From Seison nebaliae (lineage: Eukaryota > Rotifera > Pararotatoria > Seisonacea > Seisonidae): 62,812 bases of DNA. Below are positions 22,272 through 36,592 of the stretch, in pieces. The translations under genes and the position numbers were made by a program. Under the pieces are notes generated by a model that was not told where the DNA came from, did not search any database, and saw nothing but the letters and a program-made list of their open reading frames with translations. Each line of letters starts with the position of its first letter. The stretch's first letter is position 1. Location of the stretch: the NCBI GenBank assembly GCA_023231475.1, contig JALJEE010000646.1, forward strand, positions 1-62,812. The letters run 5' to 3'.

Positions 22272-25200
22272 GTTTAATTAAAATTTTCTTTACCAAATTC
22301 AATTTTCTCAATTACATCTACTCAATTAGATGTCGTTAAATTGCGTATCTTCTACGCACCATCTAATACGTGCCGGAGTGACATGAATCATTCATATATT
22401 GGAGTGCATTAAATAGAGTAAGAATAATAACAATCCTTATTGATATTATGATAATCCTTCTCTTATAAATATAAGTATTAATTAGATGAAATCCTTTATT
22501 CATACCACTCGTCCAAACAACACTAGTCAAATTCACTAGTGTAATATTACGTCGATGGAATGGTTAGCGACTGAATAATTTAAATAATAAATCGGTGAAA
22601 GGCACGAATGGTTATGATGATGATGATATTCTTCGTGATTATAATGATATTAATAATGAAATATAATGAAGAAGCAATAAAGAATGAAGAAGATGAAGAA
22701 GAAAAAGAAGAATGATTAAGAAGAAAAAGGAAGAAGGATGGAAGAATAAGGAGCGAAAAAAGCAATAAAAGGTGTCGAATGATGTGAACAGACATGCTAA
22801 TAAATTGAAATAACTGAGCAGATTATAATATAAGAGCAATTAATTTATCTGATAAGATAATTAATATCAATAAAATGCTTTTATTCAATTGAATGCTTAG
22901 TTACTGCTCAACGTACTCATCTTCCTTCTCTTATCATTCTCATTCTCCATCGTTCCTATCTTCATTCATCAGCTAATATGCAATATTATTCTCATTATCT
23001 TTATTGTATATCTATCAATCCATTCGCCAATCTACTTCGTCTCTATTATCTCTTTCGGGAGCTGTTCCAATCATCCGTCCTCTGCAATGCCCTCCACCCC
23101 GCCTGCTCTCCCGAATGATGTTAGACAGCAACTGGAACCAAACGATCATATTAATTTTGAATTTAATGCAGTTCAATTTATTCCTAACAATTCGTCAGAT
23201 CTAATTAGATCGACTGGATAAACTGAATGATAAACATGAAGCACATTAACCAGGATGTACATTTCGCCCATCGAATCTGTGGGAGATATCGTGAAATTTC
23301 CCGTTTCTCTAATTGCCACCTGAAAACGAATGAGGAATGTGATGGGATATGAGATGAATGTGAGAATGGAAGAGGAGGATAAACGAGAAATTAATAAAGA
23401 AACTTTAGCATTTAACTTAAAGACCAGAAAGCTGAAGTGATGTAAAATGAGGGAATGGATTCTCTTTTATACGACAATCAACATTTCGTTTTTCGTCATT
23501 CTCCAAGATGAATGAGATGAGTGAATTAATGAATAATGATTGAGGAACATATATTAACATTAGTATCCGCCGTCGATTTTAAGGAGTACAGTTTAACTAC
23601 TCAAGAAAAGGAGAAAGGAAAGGAATTTTAATAGAATATGAATAATTAAATAATAATTGTCGAATGATGATATTACATCATACATTATATGATATTAGTA
23701 TATGAAACGATCAGGAGAATAATGAAAGGAAATTGAAGTTGATGAATTATTATGTAATTTGCATCGAACGAAAACGGAATGGAAAATGTTTTATGACTTT
23801 ATTCCTCCTCCCATATTTCTCCTCCTATATTTTATTCTTCTGCTACAATTAGCTTTCTCCCTCATCATAATTCTGTTTTAATCCATCCACTTCTTTCTTA
23901 ACAATTTCATGAGATTCCCTCCCATTTGTTTAGTTATTAATTCTTCTTCTTATTACTCAACTAATCATCTAATAACATCTAATAATATTATCATTTCCTC
24001 TAATTCCTATCATCATTATCAATACCACTAATCATACGTAATCAGTCGATACAGGGTTATCCAGTCCATGTCTACTCATATCCGTTCCGACATTTACACG
24101 GACCAAATAAATTCCTCAAGTAAATAAATGTCCGACATCCAATCGGAGAACTGAATACCAAACATAAACAACATTATGTAATAGACAAAATATAAATTAT
24201 TATAATAGCGTCAATGATAGTAATTGTAATTAACTTTCTAATTATGAACATGATAATTTCATTATGAACGAAAAGGTAATTCCTTCTTCCAATCAATCTC
24301 ATTTCATCCATTTCCTTCACAATACATACAGCACGTAAATGCTTCTTCAACTCACTCACTCTTTTCTTCTTCTCCTTCTTCTTGTTGTTGTTGTTTCGTA
24401 CGAAACACGTTCCCAGTTTCCAACTCTTACCTCATGTCTCAATCTATAAATGAACTTATTTAATTCTCATTAACTTCCTATTCAATTCATCGATAATATT
24501 CTCATCTATTTCTCCTTTAATTTCCATAGAATTTAATTCAATTAAAATTTTCAATAATTTTAAATAAAAAAACTTCATTTCACCTTCTAATCAATCAGTC
24601 CAAATGAAAATGACATTAACTCTTTTTTCTTTCTCATTATTTTTGTACGACAAAATTTTCGATTATTTTACATTTCGCCATCATCATCCAGTTATTACAT
24701 CATTATCTTCTTAAAAATTATTTATCGAAAAAGACTACTGAATTACCTTCCCAATAACCGTTTTATTCTCCGTTTATAAATTTTCGAAAGATCTGTCTGA
24801 ATTTTCAAACAAACGAATCTGATGATTTATTGATGGAGTTCACTATAAATATAGTTTCAATATAAAAGAATCTATTTAAAAAGTTAAAAAGGTAAAAATA
24901 ACATTAGTACTTGGAACTTGAACATTGGAAGAAAAGAAAGAACTTTAGAAGAAGTTGAACAATTTCCTGAAACATATCTACTTAATTGTAGATAGAGTTA
25001 CAAGACTTGCGTATTAGACTTATAAAAATAATAAATAATATTAGACTTGCTAAATAAGGACATTTCCATGTTCTTAGAAAAAAAGGTTTGATCTATAAAA
25101 TTTCGGAAATTTTAACTAATAAACCTGAGACTATGCTTTAGTTGCTTTGATGGATTAGGTCGGATGTAATTGTAAATGAAATGTTTACTCAACTTACCTT

Positions 25201-28200
25201 ACTGAAACTCAACTAATTCATCGACGGCAAATAATAATCGATAATTAATAAAATGTATTGAAATTAGTGCTCGTCGTTCAAGCTCATTGTAAATGAAGCA
25301 GAAGGAAAACATGAATTAAAAACACTCAATTGGTTTATTATTAAGGAACAGCGGAAAAAAGAAGGAAAAATCGAATCAATGAAATTGATGTTATTCGTGT
25401 TCGTTTCTGTGATTTGGTCCGTATGTATTGTATCCATGCTGTATGGTTATACCTAAAATGTTCGTTGACTGCAACATATTAAGCGAAGTTTGCATGAGAT
25501 GGTATTACATAATCAAATATTGTTAAGGACCAAATATTTGGGAGTTTAATAGAAGAACTTATAGAACTCAAATGAGAAATGTTGTTTATTGAATTAATTT
25601 ATTTCAAATAATTTCTCCCAACTTATTATTTATAATTCGTTCTTCTAATAAATTGGTCGAGAAGAATTGAATTATTCTCTCATTATTATTATCGATATAG
25701 ATGGAAGAATAAATGAATTCCAAATGAATAAGCATGATTCTCGTTAAACTGAAGTAAGGGAGAAGAAAAAGAAGAATGAATAAATTTGAATTAGTAATTC
25801 AACGAAAAATTATTCGTAATGAATTAGAGATTAATGAAAAGTTTTCTCTTAATAAATTTTCTCAATTTCTTTTAAAACATGCTCATCATTACCATTATTT
25901 TTCATGTTAATACTCGACGAGCATAAGGAATTGTGAAGCGTAATAGGAAAATGAGAAATATCCTAAGTACAACTGCAGAAATGCCAAGAAACTAATTCGA
26001 ACGAATAAACGAATAAATGAGACATGGTACGTATAGAACCGATGTAGATTGAAGTAATTAGTTAAGATAGAGATCGAAATAATTTCGTTCTATTCAAATA
26101 AAGTAATTTTCTTTTAACTCTTTCGGAATTGTATTTCGTCTCCTCTCGTCTACATGTTTCAAATACAATTAATTCAAGCGAATAATTGAAATGTTTAAAT
26201 GAATTAATTGATCACAATTATCCAGCGATGCAAACGATCATTACTCATTTTCACCGTAATTAAATTCGTTGTTTCTCATTCAATCGTTCAATTCCTAATA
26301 ATGTTTAATTATATTTCGCATTAGACGAAATTATTACTGTTATTCTATTCTCTCACAGTAACTCACTTATTCGGCGCTCTCTCTCCCTTCTCTATTCCTG
26401 TTGACGAAAATTTTTTACAATTTCTTCTTTTCAGTATCCGTTTGAGCATGTGTGTGTGTTCTTCAATAAATTTATTCAATCAATTAATCAATAAATTGTA
26501 ATAACATTCTCCCTAGAATTGCTTCGACATCGCTCTTCTGATTGCCATTATCGATCAAAATGAAATTTTTTCAATTAGTAATCGAAAGAGTTTTCTCGAT
26601 TTATAATGGAATTTCTAATTATTCTTCAAATAACACTTAATGATCCAATTCAATCACGACCTCCAGTATGCTTTAGTATCATATAATTGACATTGACCAA
26701 TATATTCGTTTCCCATTTCTATACATTGACAATTTTCTAACATTTGAAAAAAATGATTTACTACTCTTAAGCTTATGCAATAGTCTATGGATAGACTTGT
26801 TTCAATATCCTTACAATCTTTGACCGATTTCTTTTTTCTTTCCCAACAAATGTATTGTTGGTTATTGTCCCAACAATTTTCTTTGTAAAATACTGAAGAA
26901 AGTCGTCGGTCAAACTATTTTACGTCATATAAAGCTTTACTGTCAAATTTTATTTTTAAATTATAATAATTATTCTGAAAATGTATTATTGAAGTTACAT
27001 CATATAACACAATTTGATGATATTGAACCACCAAAATCTTAGAAAAAGCCTAACAAAGTAAGTTCCGGTTTTCCCGTATAAATTTTTCTGAATTTAAGTA
27101 AAATGGTCAGAATCGATATTATACGGTCCAATTGGAATAAAATTAGAAAGATGATGCAATGAAGGAATGATGATGATAATGGCAAGAGGAGAATAATCAT
27201 ACAATTTGACGAAACAATTGTAGAAAAGGTAATGGCATAATAATATTGACATGATTATCTTAATGGAATAATCTAATGATGAAGGAATAAATGGTGAAAT
27301 TTGATATTTATGAGAATAATAAGAAGATGAACAAATTGACGAGATTATTAAGAATGAACTTATTCCTCTTAAATTAATGACAATGAAAACGATTATTTTC
27401 ATAAACAATTTAAATAAAAATGAAGTTTAATCAGAAACAATCTATATGAGTTCATTTTTTGTTAACTCATTACATTAATTATTCTTTCCATCTTCTTCTC
27501 CACTTTCTTCCCCTCATCAGTCTATTTACATCAACATAATTATTCTTCCACTTCTAATAAATTATTAATGACAAAACGAATAATTAGTATTCATTTTCTC
27601 TTTAAACATAAATTAATTATTAATCATATTTTCCTTCGAGTTTTGAAGCGTAATTTAAATCTCTTTTCTTAAACGGACAAAATCTTCTTCAAGAACACTT
27701 GTTAATTAATTCCGATTACTTTAGAAGAATTCTCATTGTTAACAAAACATTTGAGAGAAGCATAACGAGAAACACCATTCTTCACCAAGATTCTTCTTCC
27801 ATTCAACATCAGCAGAAATATCGCGAAGAAATAGATGTAGTTAGATACGACTAATATTTGAACATTCTAACGAATTGATGAATAAACATAATTCAAGACG
27901 AAATTTCGTGGTAAGATTATGATCTTACATATATCTTCTTTTTGTTACTTTCCTCTTTCCCGTCCTATTTGTCTTCTTTGAATGTCATTGCATCATTCTT
28001 GTAAATTATTTGACCTTATCTAAATTTCTTCTTTCACTTTTAATTAAATCGTTTTTCTAATGTTTATTTTTCATTAGTATTCATTTCACCAATTTCAATA
28101 AACATCACATTACTTTTGATTGATTCCTGAAGAAGAATTTGCTTTAAAATTATTAAAAATTCGAGAACATTTGACAGAGTAATTGGTCTATTTCGATATT

Positions 28201-28542
28201 GAAGAAATCGATTACTAATTTGTAATTAACAAGAAAATATATCATGTAGAAAAAAAAAATTTTCGATTATTTTGAAATGAACTTGTCTTAAAAATGGAAC
28301 TGGATTAATTCCATCTACCTAATGAAAAATTACATAATTAGTTGTTATTAATGAATTATCTCTTTCGGGTACATTTATATGAAATTTAAGAAAATTACGA
28401 AATTAAAAATATAAAGAAAATCAATTTCGTTTGGATAGATGAAAAATGAATGGGAATTAAATTCAGTATCACATCGATCGATCTGTCAAATGAGAACTAT
28501 TAGAATATATTTGGGACTTACTTAACAAATTATATGAGATAA

Positions 28543-28566
28543 TCACGCAGTATTTCTACTGCGTGA
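28543..28566. repeat. Perfect 10-bp stem with 4-base loop in the desert
   Basis: TCACGCAGTA (28543-28552), loop TTTC, then TACTGCGTGA (28557-28566). Both arms match perfectly and hold G/C-rich cores in A+T-rich surroundings, so chance is less likely than for A/T palindromes. It could be an RNA hairpin, a dimeric protein-binding site, or the end of a small element. No adjacent gene explains it. Confidence 0.7.
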
Positions 28567-31500
28567 GAAAATTCCGTCAATTAAATGTTAATTTGAATCT
28601 CTCTTATAAATGATTCTTCGTCATTAATCGATAATGACTTTTCTTTTATTTTTCTGGCACATTATATTCTCGATATATATGTAAATTTTCCAATGAATTA
28701 ATTTGGATAATTGCCGTTTAATTATCTAAATTATGATTATAGATGGTGGTCGGAGAACTGGAGAAAAACAGTTATTATCCCCTTTGACGATAATGGTTCT
28801 ACTTTCCAGCTTTTCGTTTATGAAGAAATACATTTCCTTTAATTGGATCATAACAAATGAAATCTAGGCAATTGAAGGAAATTCAGATAAATCGAAGACG
28901 GTAGGACAAACAGTCAATTGGACAAGATACGAGAAGGAGAGAATAGAACCAGCTTAATAGAAGATTATTATGATAATTTTGGGGTTAAAAATTAATACAG
29001 ATTCAGTATATAAAAATTCAAGTTGAAATTCAACCTTCATGAGCTTGAAATTTCCTTGTAGATACGGAGAAAGTGGCAAACTTTGATAATTGATCTTTAT
29101 GTCTTTATGTAATATCTAATAATATTGATGATTATGAATCGTACTTTATCCTGCGGTTCTTTTGCCCATAATTTGTGCATCCAATGTGGAAATATGATAA
29201 ACTATTTAGGGTCTAAAATTTAGGATAGATATAGAAGAATAGTAACAATGAGAGGTTTGATTAGTGTGGAATAGTTGTTATTTTGGATGAAAATTTACAA
29301 CAGTGGTAGGTACATCAATAAGCTTATTACGATTTGGTGAACAGAAAAAGATATTTTATTTGGCCGCTGATTATTTGGGAAATGAATATAAATTATTTTT
29401 ATCCATTTTTTAATGCTGATAATGAGAATATCAAATCATTTGTTTATTCTGCAGCTTATCATTAATGATAATAATTTACACTCTACTTCATTCGGGTAAA
29501 TGATGACAAACGACATGAGGACAATTTCCATGTTTTTTACACACATCACTCATATCAGTGGTTGTGTGATGATTAGTGTGATCTGGGTTTATTGGAATAA
29601 TTGGGGAAGTTTAATTACAAATCTCATCTTTTCCAAATTAGGATACATAAACCCTTAATGACAGTCCTAGGCTTACTAGAATCCCGTACTGCTTGAGGTC
29701 ATTTATGTCCCTTATGAGGTCTAAGACAAAAATATTTGAATATTCTATTCTAAAAAATCCAATTTTAATGGGAATAATCCAAATATTGAAATTTGAAGTA
29801 TTCGATCAGGAAAATATTGAAAAAAACCGGGTGACTTGAAAAAAATTATACATAAATTGAATAAAATTAGGCCACATTGATAATGTTAAAGAATTAGGAA
29901 AGAAATTTAAATTAATTGGGATTCCTTTCATGATGTTCCTGTAAGTTATATCAGGTAATGTTTGATGAGTCGAATGAAATTATGGGAAATTAGAGAGCAG
30001 ATATAATTGTGAAATGATTTGATGACAAAATGATAATGATGTCGAAAATGATGATGGTTCACTGATAAACAATGAAGGGAGATGAATTTGATAATACGGG
30101 TAATTATCTAAATTACGACTGTTCAAGTGGAAATATGAGAATGGGAATGATAAGAAAAACGATAGGAATTATATTTGATTGATCGAAATAATTATATGTG
30201 GAACATGGGATATCACATCATCAATATCATGATTAATGGAGGAACAATTGAACGATTATATAAATCATAATAATCAATTATTATAATGGAATTAATCATA
30301 TTATATCATTTTCTCATACTATCAATCTCTCCTTCACAAATTAATTATTTCTCAATTCATTACAAATCCCTAACTTTAATTTAATAGGAAGAAAGACACT
30401 AAATAATCGGTACATTTGATATCCGACTGATAAGGGAAGTGAATAATATGTTTTTGAATAAAGGACAATTCTGATTCTGGCGACATTTAATTCAAAAAGT
30501 ACGACGTTCATTTCTAATTTGTAAACAGACGAACTAGAAAGAAATCGATAGACGTGACAACATGAATCAAATTAATATTCTCATCATCTAATGGAAAAAG
30601 GAAGAATTTTTAATTTAGAAATTATCCAGATTATTTTCCGTTCGATAATCGGTAGTCGATTGTTTGATCATTTTTTTTTACGGAATCACGTGAGACTAAT
30701 TTGGTTAAATTGTTAATTATCGTTCGAATGGATATTTGATGAAGGCAAAGAACTGATGAAAAGAAATAAAAAGATAACGAGGATGATAATGATGATTTTC
30801 GACAGATATTTATCAAACATAAATCAAAGGAATAAAAGTCCTTACCGTACTTTATCATATTGGTGTATTTGTTGAATAAATAAATGAATAATCTTCTTTG
30901 ATGTGCGACATTAGCCTCCGTGCTCAATTCATTAGATCAACTATTCCAAACATTTCATTTTGGATTTCGCACAGGATCCTCTTTTTTCAAATAATTTCCA
31001 TCATGCTTCTGTTGATCTGACAAATTATCACATTCCCATTCTACAAATTATAGATGAATAACTACGAAAGGAGAAATATGATTAATCTAATTATTTATTA
31101 AACAGTCTGTCAACACAATCATTTCGGACTTATTTATCAAATTATCAACATAATTAATGATAAAGGTAATTCCGACTATTAATACTATTCATTTAATCAC
31201 TTCTCCTCTTTCATGTCCAACTGCTCCTTTCTTCTCCAACAATTCAATCGAAAATTTGTTCTTTTGATGCTATTAACTACAACTCACCTAGAAATATTAC
31301 CAATTTCATCGATATCTTCTAAGACCCAACTTAGTTACTACTCCTGTTTACTATTATTATTATTATTATTACCAAGAATGATATGTTAATTTTATTTGTT
31401 ACTAAATATTTAGAATCTCTAGAATAAGTTCACTAAGTTGCGGATAGGTCTTCAGCCAGTGTTTTCACCCGCTCTCTTATTTGGTGTCGGAGAGGAATTC

Positions 31501-34500
31501 ATTCCAGTTTTTAGATTTTAGAGAACAAATGATATAAAATTTGATATAAAATAGACGTGAGGTTCATAGAATGAATAGGTGTAAAATTTTCGAAAAAAAT
31601 TTCTAAAAACTTTAATTTCAAAAATTATCAAACATAAAGTGATAAACATAAAACTTTGTGTTTGATTAAGAATAAAAAAAGAAACAGATGTCCTACAGTA
31701 TAAAATTCGAGTTATGAACATGAGAATAATTAGATTTGGATTGTTGTTCATGAAAAATATTCTTTAACATTAACTTGAAACTAACAAAACATTAAAGAAA
31801 TCGACGAAATATCTTTACTAAAGCGAAATTACGAAGTGTGCACGAAATGTCTTTGAACATAGAAATCCTGTTTCAGTCATACAAATTGCTTAGACGAATT
31901 GTAAAAAAATTAATCAAAAAATTAATTCTTTAATGACCAGTTATTTGGACAACGTAACTAATAGTAATCACCTAAGTAATGATTTAATTAGAATTTTTAA
32001 TTCTCCATTTGAAGAAGAAATAGGAGTAGATTCCATTAAATTTATGATAGTTTCCTTTAACAAATCTCAAAAAATGAAGAAAGACAAATATATTTCAAAA
32101 AGTACATGTAGAAAGAATAGTTTCTGGCAAGGAACTCTCAGTCGAACGATATTGATATGCTACACTATTGTCCAACATTTCCCGATGACGTTATTCTTTG
32201 ATAATGACGTCGGAGTGTTCTATTGGTGAGAAATGATTATGAAATTAAGAGGAATTGGTGGAAGTTTTTTGGGTAAGAGAAGAGAATAATAAATGGGAAG
32301 AAAATAAGTGAATTGGAATCATTCGATTATCGAATATTATATGTAACACGATTTTTATGTTTAGTTGATGGAAAGAAGAAAGAATGCATTTTCCTGCGTG
32401 AGATTCGTGACGGATGAATGTGCTTCTATTCTAGCATAATGAATTAATTGGTGTTGGAATTCTCCTTTTATTCTTGGAAATTTCATTCTAAATTTTTTTC
32501 TTTTCATTCCAAATATTCCACTAGCAACAATAGGTACGTAATTAAGCTTTTTACTCTACTTCCTTTTCAATGATTCGTCATCCAAATGTTCCTCCGCACA
32601 GGTTTTTCTGTTTAGTTGTAACAGAACTACCAATTTATTATAGTCGCTTAATCAAATTGTAATATCTGTGTTAGAGGCAGAGGAATGTAAAGTATGAATC
32701 GTTAGTTAACAAGCTTATCAATTAGTTTATCATATTATCATATATATTCCCATTTTCCAACAACAGATATACATGTCTCCCAAACTATCTCTCCCATCTT
32801 ATTTTATCTTATATAGCCACTTAACCAAATAGATAGTTATATGACTAATAAATTCTTTATTACTAATTATTAGCTACACTGCCTTCCTCCTGCTCTCTTA
32901 TCGTCACTAAGTAAGTGGAATGAGTAAATGGAATTAGAGCAATCGAAATTGATAAATAATGAAAAACTTGATATCAAATAAATACTGATTAATTGATAAC
33001 GAATGGTAATAGAATACGGTTCCCTTCCACGTACATTTGCCCTAATGATTGCAGTCGCTTCGATATAATTCGGTGGAGAATAATAATCGCATTCAAATGC
33101 ACATGTTCCAAATGGCGAATGGAGACGGAGGAGAAGTTAGTTCTTATAATGAAAAATGTTCTTATAATTTGTAGGATATGGAAGACGATGAACGAGAAAT
33201 AACGATTTTTTGAATAACTGTTCAATCTCTACCTTTCTCAAATGATTTACGATTTCTTCCTTTACAAATAATGAGTTGATGAGCATCGAATACTTATTAT
33301 CCGATCGAGAAACTAATGATGATGATCATGTCTAATGGAATTGAAACTTCGTACAAACATAATAATTATTCTCTTTAGAACAATCCTCATTTAACGAAAT
33401 ACTCTTCTTCATTCTTTGAATGAATAATTCGCTCAATTGACAGAGTGCACAAAAAGTGCACGGAAAATGCATTACTTCACTTTTCCTGTAGGTGAATGTA
33501 CAGACATTAAATTTGAAAGAAAACCTGTTGATTTGAAAGAGACTATAGTTATCTAATCCAGGAACTCATCTTATAAATTTGTTGCCCTATAATTTTTAAA
33601 AAAAGAAAAATGAGAGCATTTTTTGAGAATAAAGAACTTCTGATAAATTACCAAGTAACAAAATGTATTGAGAATGTACATTTGAAATCGATTGAAGTGA
33701 TGTAAATAAATTATTGATTTCCATAATTATTATTCTTTGACACTGTTGTTGTTCTCGCAGTGATTGGGATGAGTTTTCATCTTGTTTCCTTTTCTAACTC
33801 GACATCAAATTTCGATTATTTTGCACAACGCAACTTCCAACAACTCCAATACGACAATTGTGATTTAATACAGACAGTGAATAATAATAGATTGTTGGAG
33901 AATGTATGTGACAAATGTACCTCCTATCATTCTTCATTAATTCGTCATATTTAATCAAAAATTAATATGATAATGGAATTTCTATTAGCATTATCTTTTT
34001 GTTAACTTTGCCACATCAGACTAATGATGGAAATGATGATCAAAGACTAACAATAGTAGAGACAGCTATCACCTATTAATATGTGTGTGTGTGTGGGATG
34101 GAAAGAAGTTATATTTAACTGAGAGGACTCTGAGTATGTCATTCCACGGAAATCATGGAAATGGATGGAAGATGATAAAATTGAAATTCGATGAAATGTC
34201 TAATGATAATCGACTAAAAAATATCTTTCAAATACAATTCAGTTTTCAACTATCTTTCATTAAACCATCATTTGTTGGTGGAAGGGAAATTTTTGTTATA
34301 ATTATCGTTGAAATGAAATGAGATATCCAATATTTGTCATAGCATACACAAATTGTTAAAAGAAACCTAATTCGATTAATTTAACGATTTCTATCATTCT
34401 GTTAGTTTGGGACGGACATGAAAGTAGAAGGAAGAAAGGAATTGACGAAACTCGCTCGATAATCGGGTTCAGAAGATCTATTCGAAATGAATGAGAATAC

Positions 34501-36212
34501 TTGTTCACTACATGATCTCTTTTAATCAGCATTCCAATATGAATCGTTGGAAGCGTATTGAATTTCCACCAGGTACTCTCTGACAAATTAAATTAATAAA
34601 ACTTAATAATTTCGCATTTTCAGTCTATACTACTCAATTCTGCGGTTGCCATATAATGTCTTCGTCAGATAAATATATTCTCATATCGAATTTCTTTACA
34701 AATGGGAAGATTAAATGAACTTTTAGTGAAAAGAAGTGCGACTATTAAAATTTCCTTGTCCGAAATTCTTCTGTAAGATGAAAATTCATGAAATGTAAAC
34801 GAATAAGAAAGAGATTCCGCCAATTCACAAACGGAGTGAGAGAAATTTGATGGAATTTGAACTGCATCTTTGTTAACGATTTGACTAATAAGTAGAATGA
34901 ACAATTACGTAATATCCAAACATGGCGTACTTTTCAGTGTTCGTCTTCGAGCGAGAAGAAGAAGTATCGTTTGCAAATAAATTCTAGCGAGAGAATGACG
35001 ATTTGAACGAAGGTTACGTCGGTGAGTCGACCGGTGCATGGGGAAGGAGGGTTGGAAGGATTTTTTGGTAAATCGAAGATAAATATTTGAGTTTAATTAA
35101 TCGGTAATTTAGTCGTTGGAATTGATAAATAGTCGAAAGAGAAACATGAAATGGAAAATAAATAATGATTAACATTCGTTCTAACAACTAAGAATAGGAC
35201 GGGGGAAAGCGGAATTAATGGAGAAAACGAGCACAACAACAAATTCCGAGCATAAATGCAGTTAATTGATATTTGACATACATTCAAATAAATATGAATC
35301 GTTCATCATCATTATTAATTTCGTCGTTCTTTTCATCGACATCGACAAATGTTTACTCATCATAAATCATTTGTCTTCATTCAATTGATCCGATGCATAG
35401 AAATCATTGTTCCATTACCAAACTCCATCACATTCATTCCGTGTAACTTGATTAATTGAATTTTATTAATCTCTACAAATATTTATCACCATTTCTACCA
35501 TATCCCATTACTGTGACTCTGAATTTCTGTCAGAATTACTACTTCTGTTTATCGGAGTCGGAAGAATGTGGAATGAATATCTTCATTCAATTTCTGAATC
35601 GAACACTAATCAATCATCATCTTATCAATATTGATCAATCAATATCAATGCTAATCAATCATTTCTTATCAACCCAATATTATCAATCTTCCGCTAATTT
35701 CAACAACGTTTGGTTTCAATTTCGATGGTTCCATTCCCTTCAACATCCGTCAATCCGTCAAAAACAGGTCAATCTGATCAACTATGGAAATAATTATCCC
35801 AAAAGTAATTCCGAAAACATTTATCGACTTTCAAATAAGCAAATTTGTTTAAATTTTATAAAAATTTTTAATTTGTTTTCGATAAAACAAAATATGTTTC
35901 AGATAGTATGAAAATTACTGAAAATTGTTTTAGGCCTAAAAAATTCATCTAAATTGAAGTCAATTTTAATGAAAAAATAATTTAAATTAAAGAAATTATT
36001 AATTAGCAATTAATTTGTTGAACGATATTTCATTTCTGAGAGAATGCTGGAAGCAATGTTTGCCCAATAAATATTGGACATATTTGATTGAAATAAACTT
36101 CGTTCTATTGTTCCATACTGAATTGTCCCATTTTCTCCATCCAATCATTCGTACTTGATTTCATTTAATTCAAAGTCTAATTTATGATTCAAATACTTGT
36201 TAATGGGAGAGA

Positions 36213-36592
36213 ATGAGCAATAACGAAATTGGGATTCGAAATAGAAAAACGAAAACCGGACACGACAATCCTCTTCAAGTTCTTTCATTTTATCAATCTT
36301 CAACAGATCAGTTGAACTTTAGGAGTTTTATTAAAAATATTTCGAGGCGATGTATAAGTGTATTGTTGAGTGAATTCCCGTTGTCATGGAAACGTGAAAA
36401 GCGAACTTATCTGTGGATGGTTCATTGCGTTCTCAAGAGTACGCCAACTGTTATGTAAGTGAATTAGTTATATTTATTATTAGCCCAAACTCCTTGCGTA
36501 GGTTAAATGAGAGAGTTGTCAATTTGATGGAAAAGCAATTAAAAGAATTAAGAGAATCTAACGCTATTCTCCTTCGTCGACTGAATTGTTGA
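36213..36592 (+). CDS. Small coiled-coil protein of unknown function (two exons)
   Basis: Exons 36213-36454 and 36484-36592 are separated by a 29-nt intron with canonical ends (GTAAGT...TAG). They join in frame to 116 residues: a basic N-terminus (RNRKTKTGHDN), a central FRSFIKNISRRCISVLL segment with TYLWMVH, then a C-terminal amphipathic helix (LMEKQLKELRESNAILLRRL). I do not recognise the family. It lies 636 bases upstream of the dynein gene on the same strand. The splice is supported because removing the intron replaces an early stop with a long heptad-patterned helix. There is no signal peptide or membrane segment. It may be unrelated to its neighbour. Confidence 0.55.

Larger units (their letters stand above)
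13608..36212. other. 22.6-kb gene desert upstream of the ZFHX-type gene
   Basis: I found no convincing coding exon, tRNA, rRNA or mobile-element gene here on either strand. Frames reach at most about 150 codons and have no family resemblance. The DNA is A+T-rich but varied, with frequent TAAT/ATTA cores, scattered trinucleotide microsatellites (GAT, TTG, AAG), a few dinucleotide tracts and some short inverted repeats, listed separately. It lies 5' of a developmental regulator and is far larger than any other spacer in the window, so it is most simply read as its promoter and enhancer domain, possibly with 5' untranslated exons. A non-coding RNA gene cannot be excluded by eye. Confidence 0.6.

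Noticed and set aside
31933-32229. A 98-codon frame in the desert
   Set aside because: No family likeness, and the C-terminal part loses protein character; length is within chance for such composition.
32682-32697. Sequence resembling miR-1 (GGAATGTAAAG then TATG)
   Set aside because: It lacks three bases of the mature miR-1 sequence, and no complementary arm lies within about 80 bases on either side, so no precursor hairpin forms.
35456-35911. A 151-codon frame in the desert
   Set aside because: Rich in A+T-driven residues and imperfect AATCAAT repeats, no domain, no signal peptide and no supporting splice partners.
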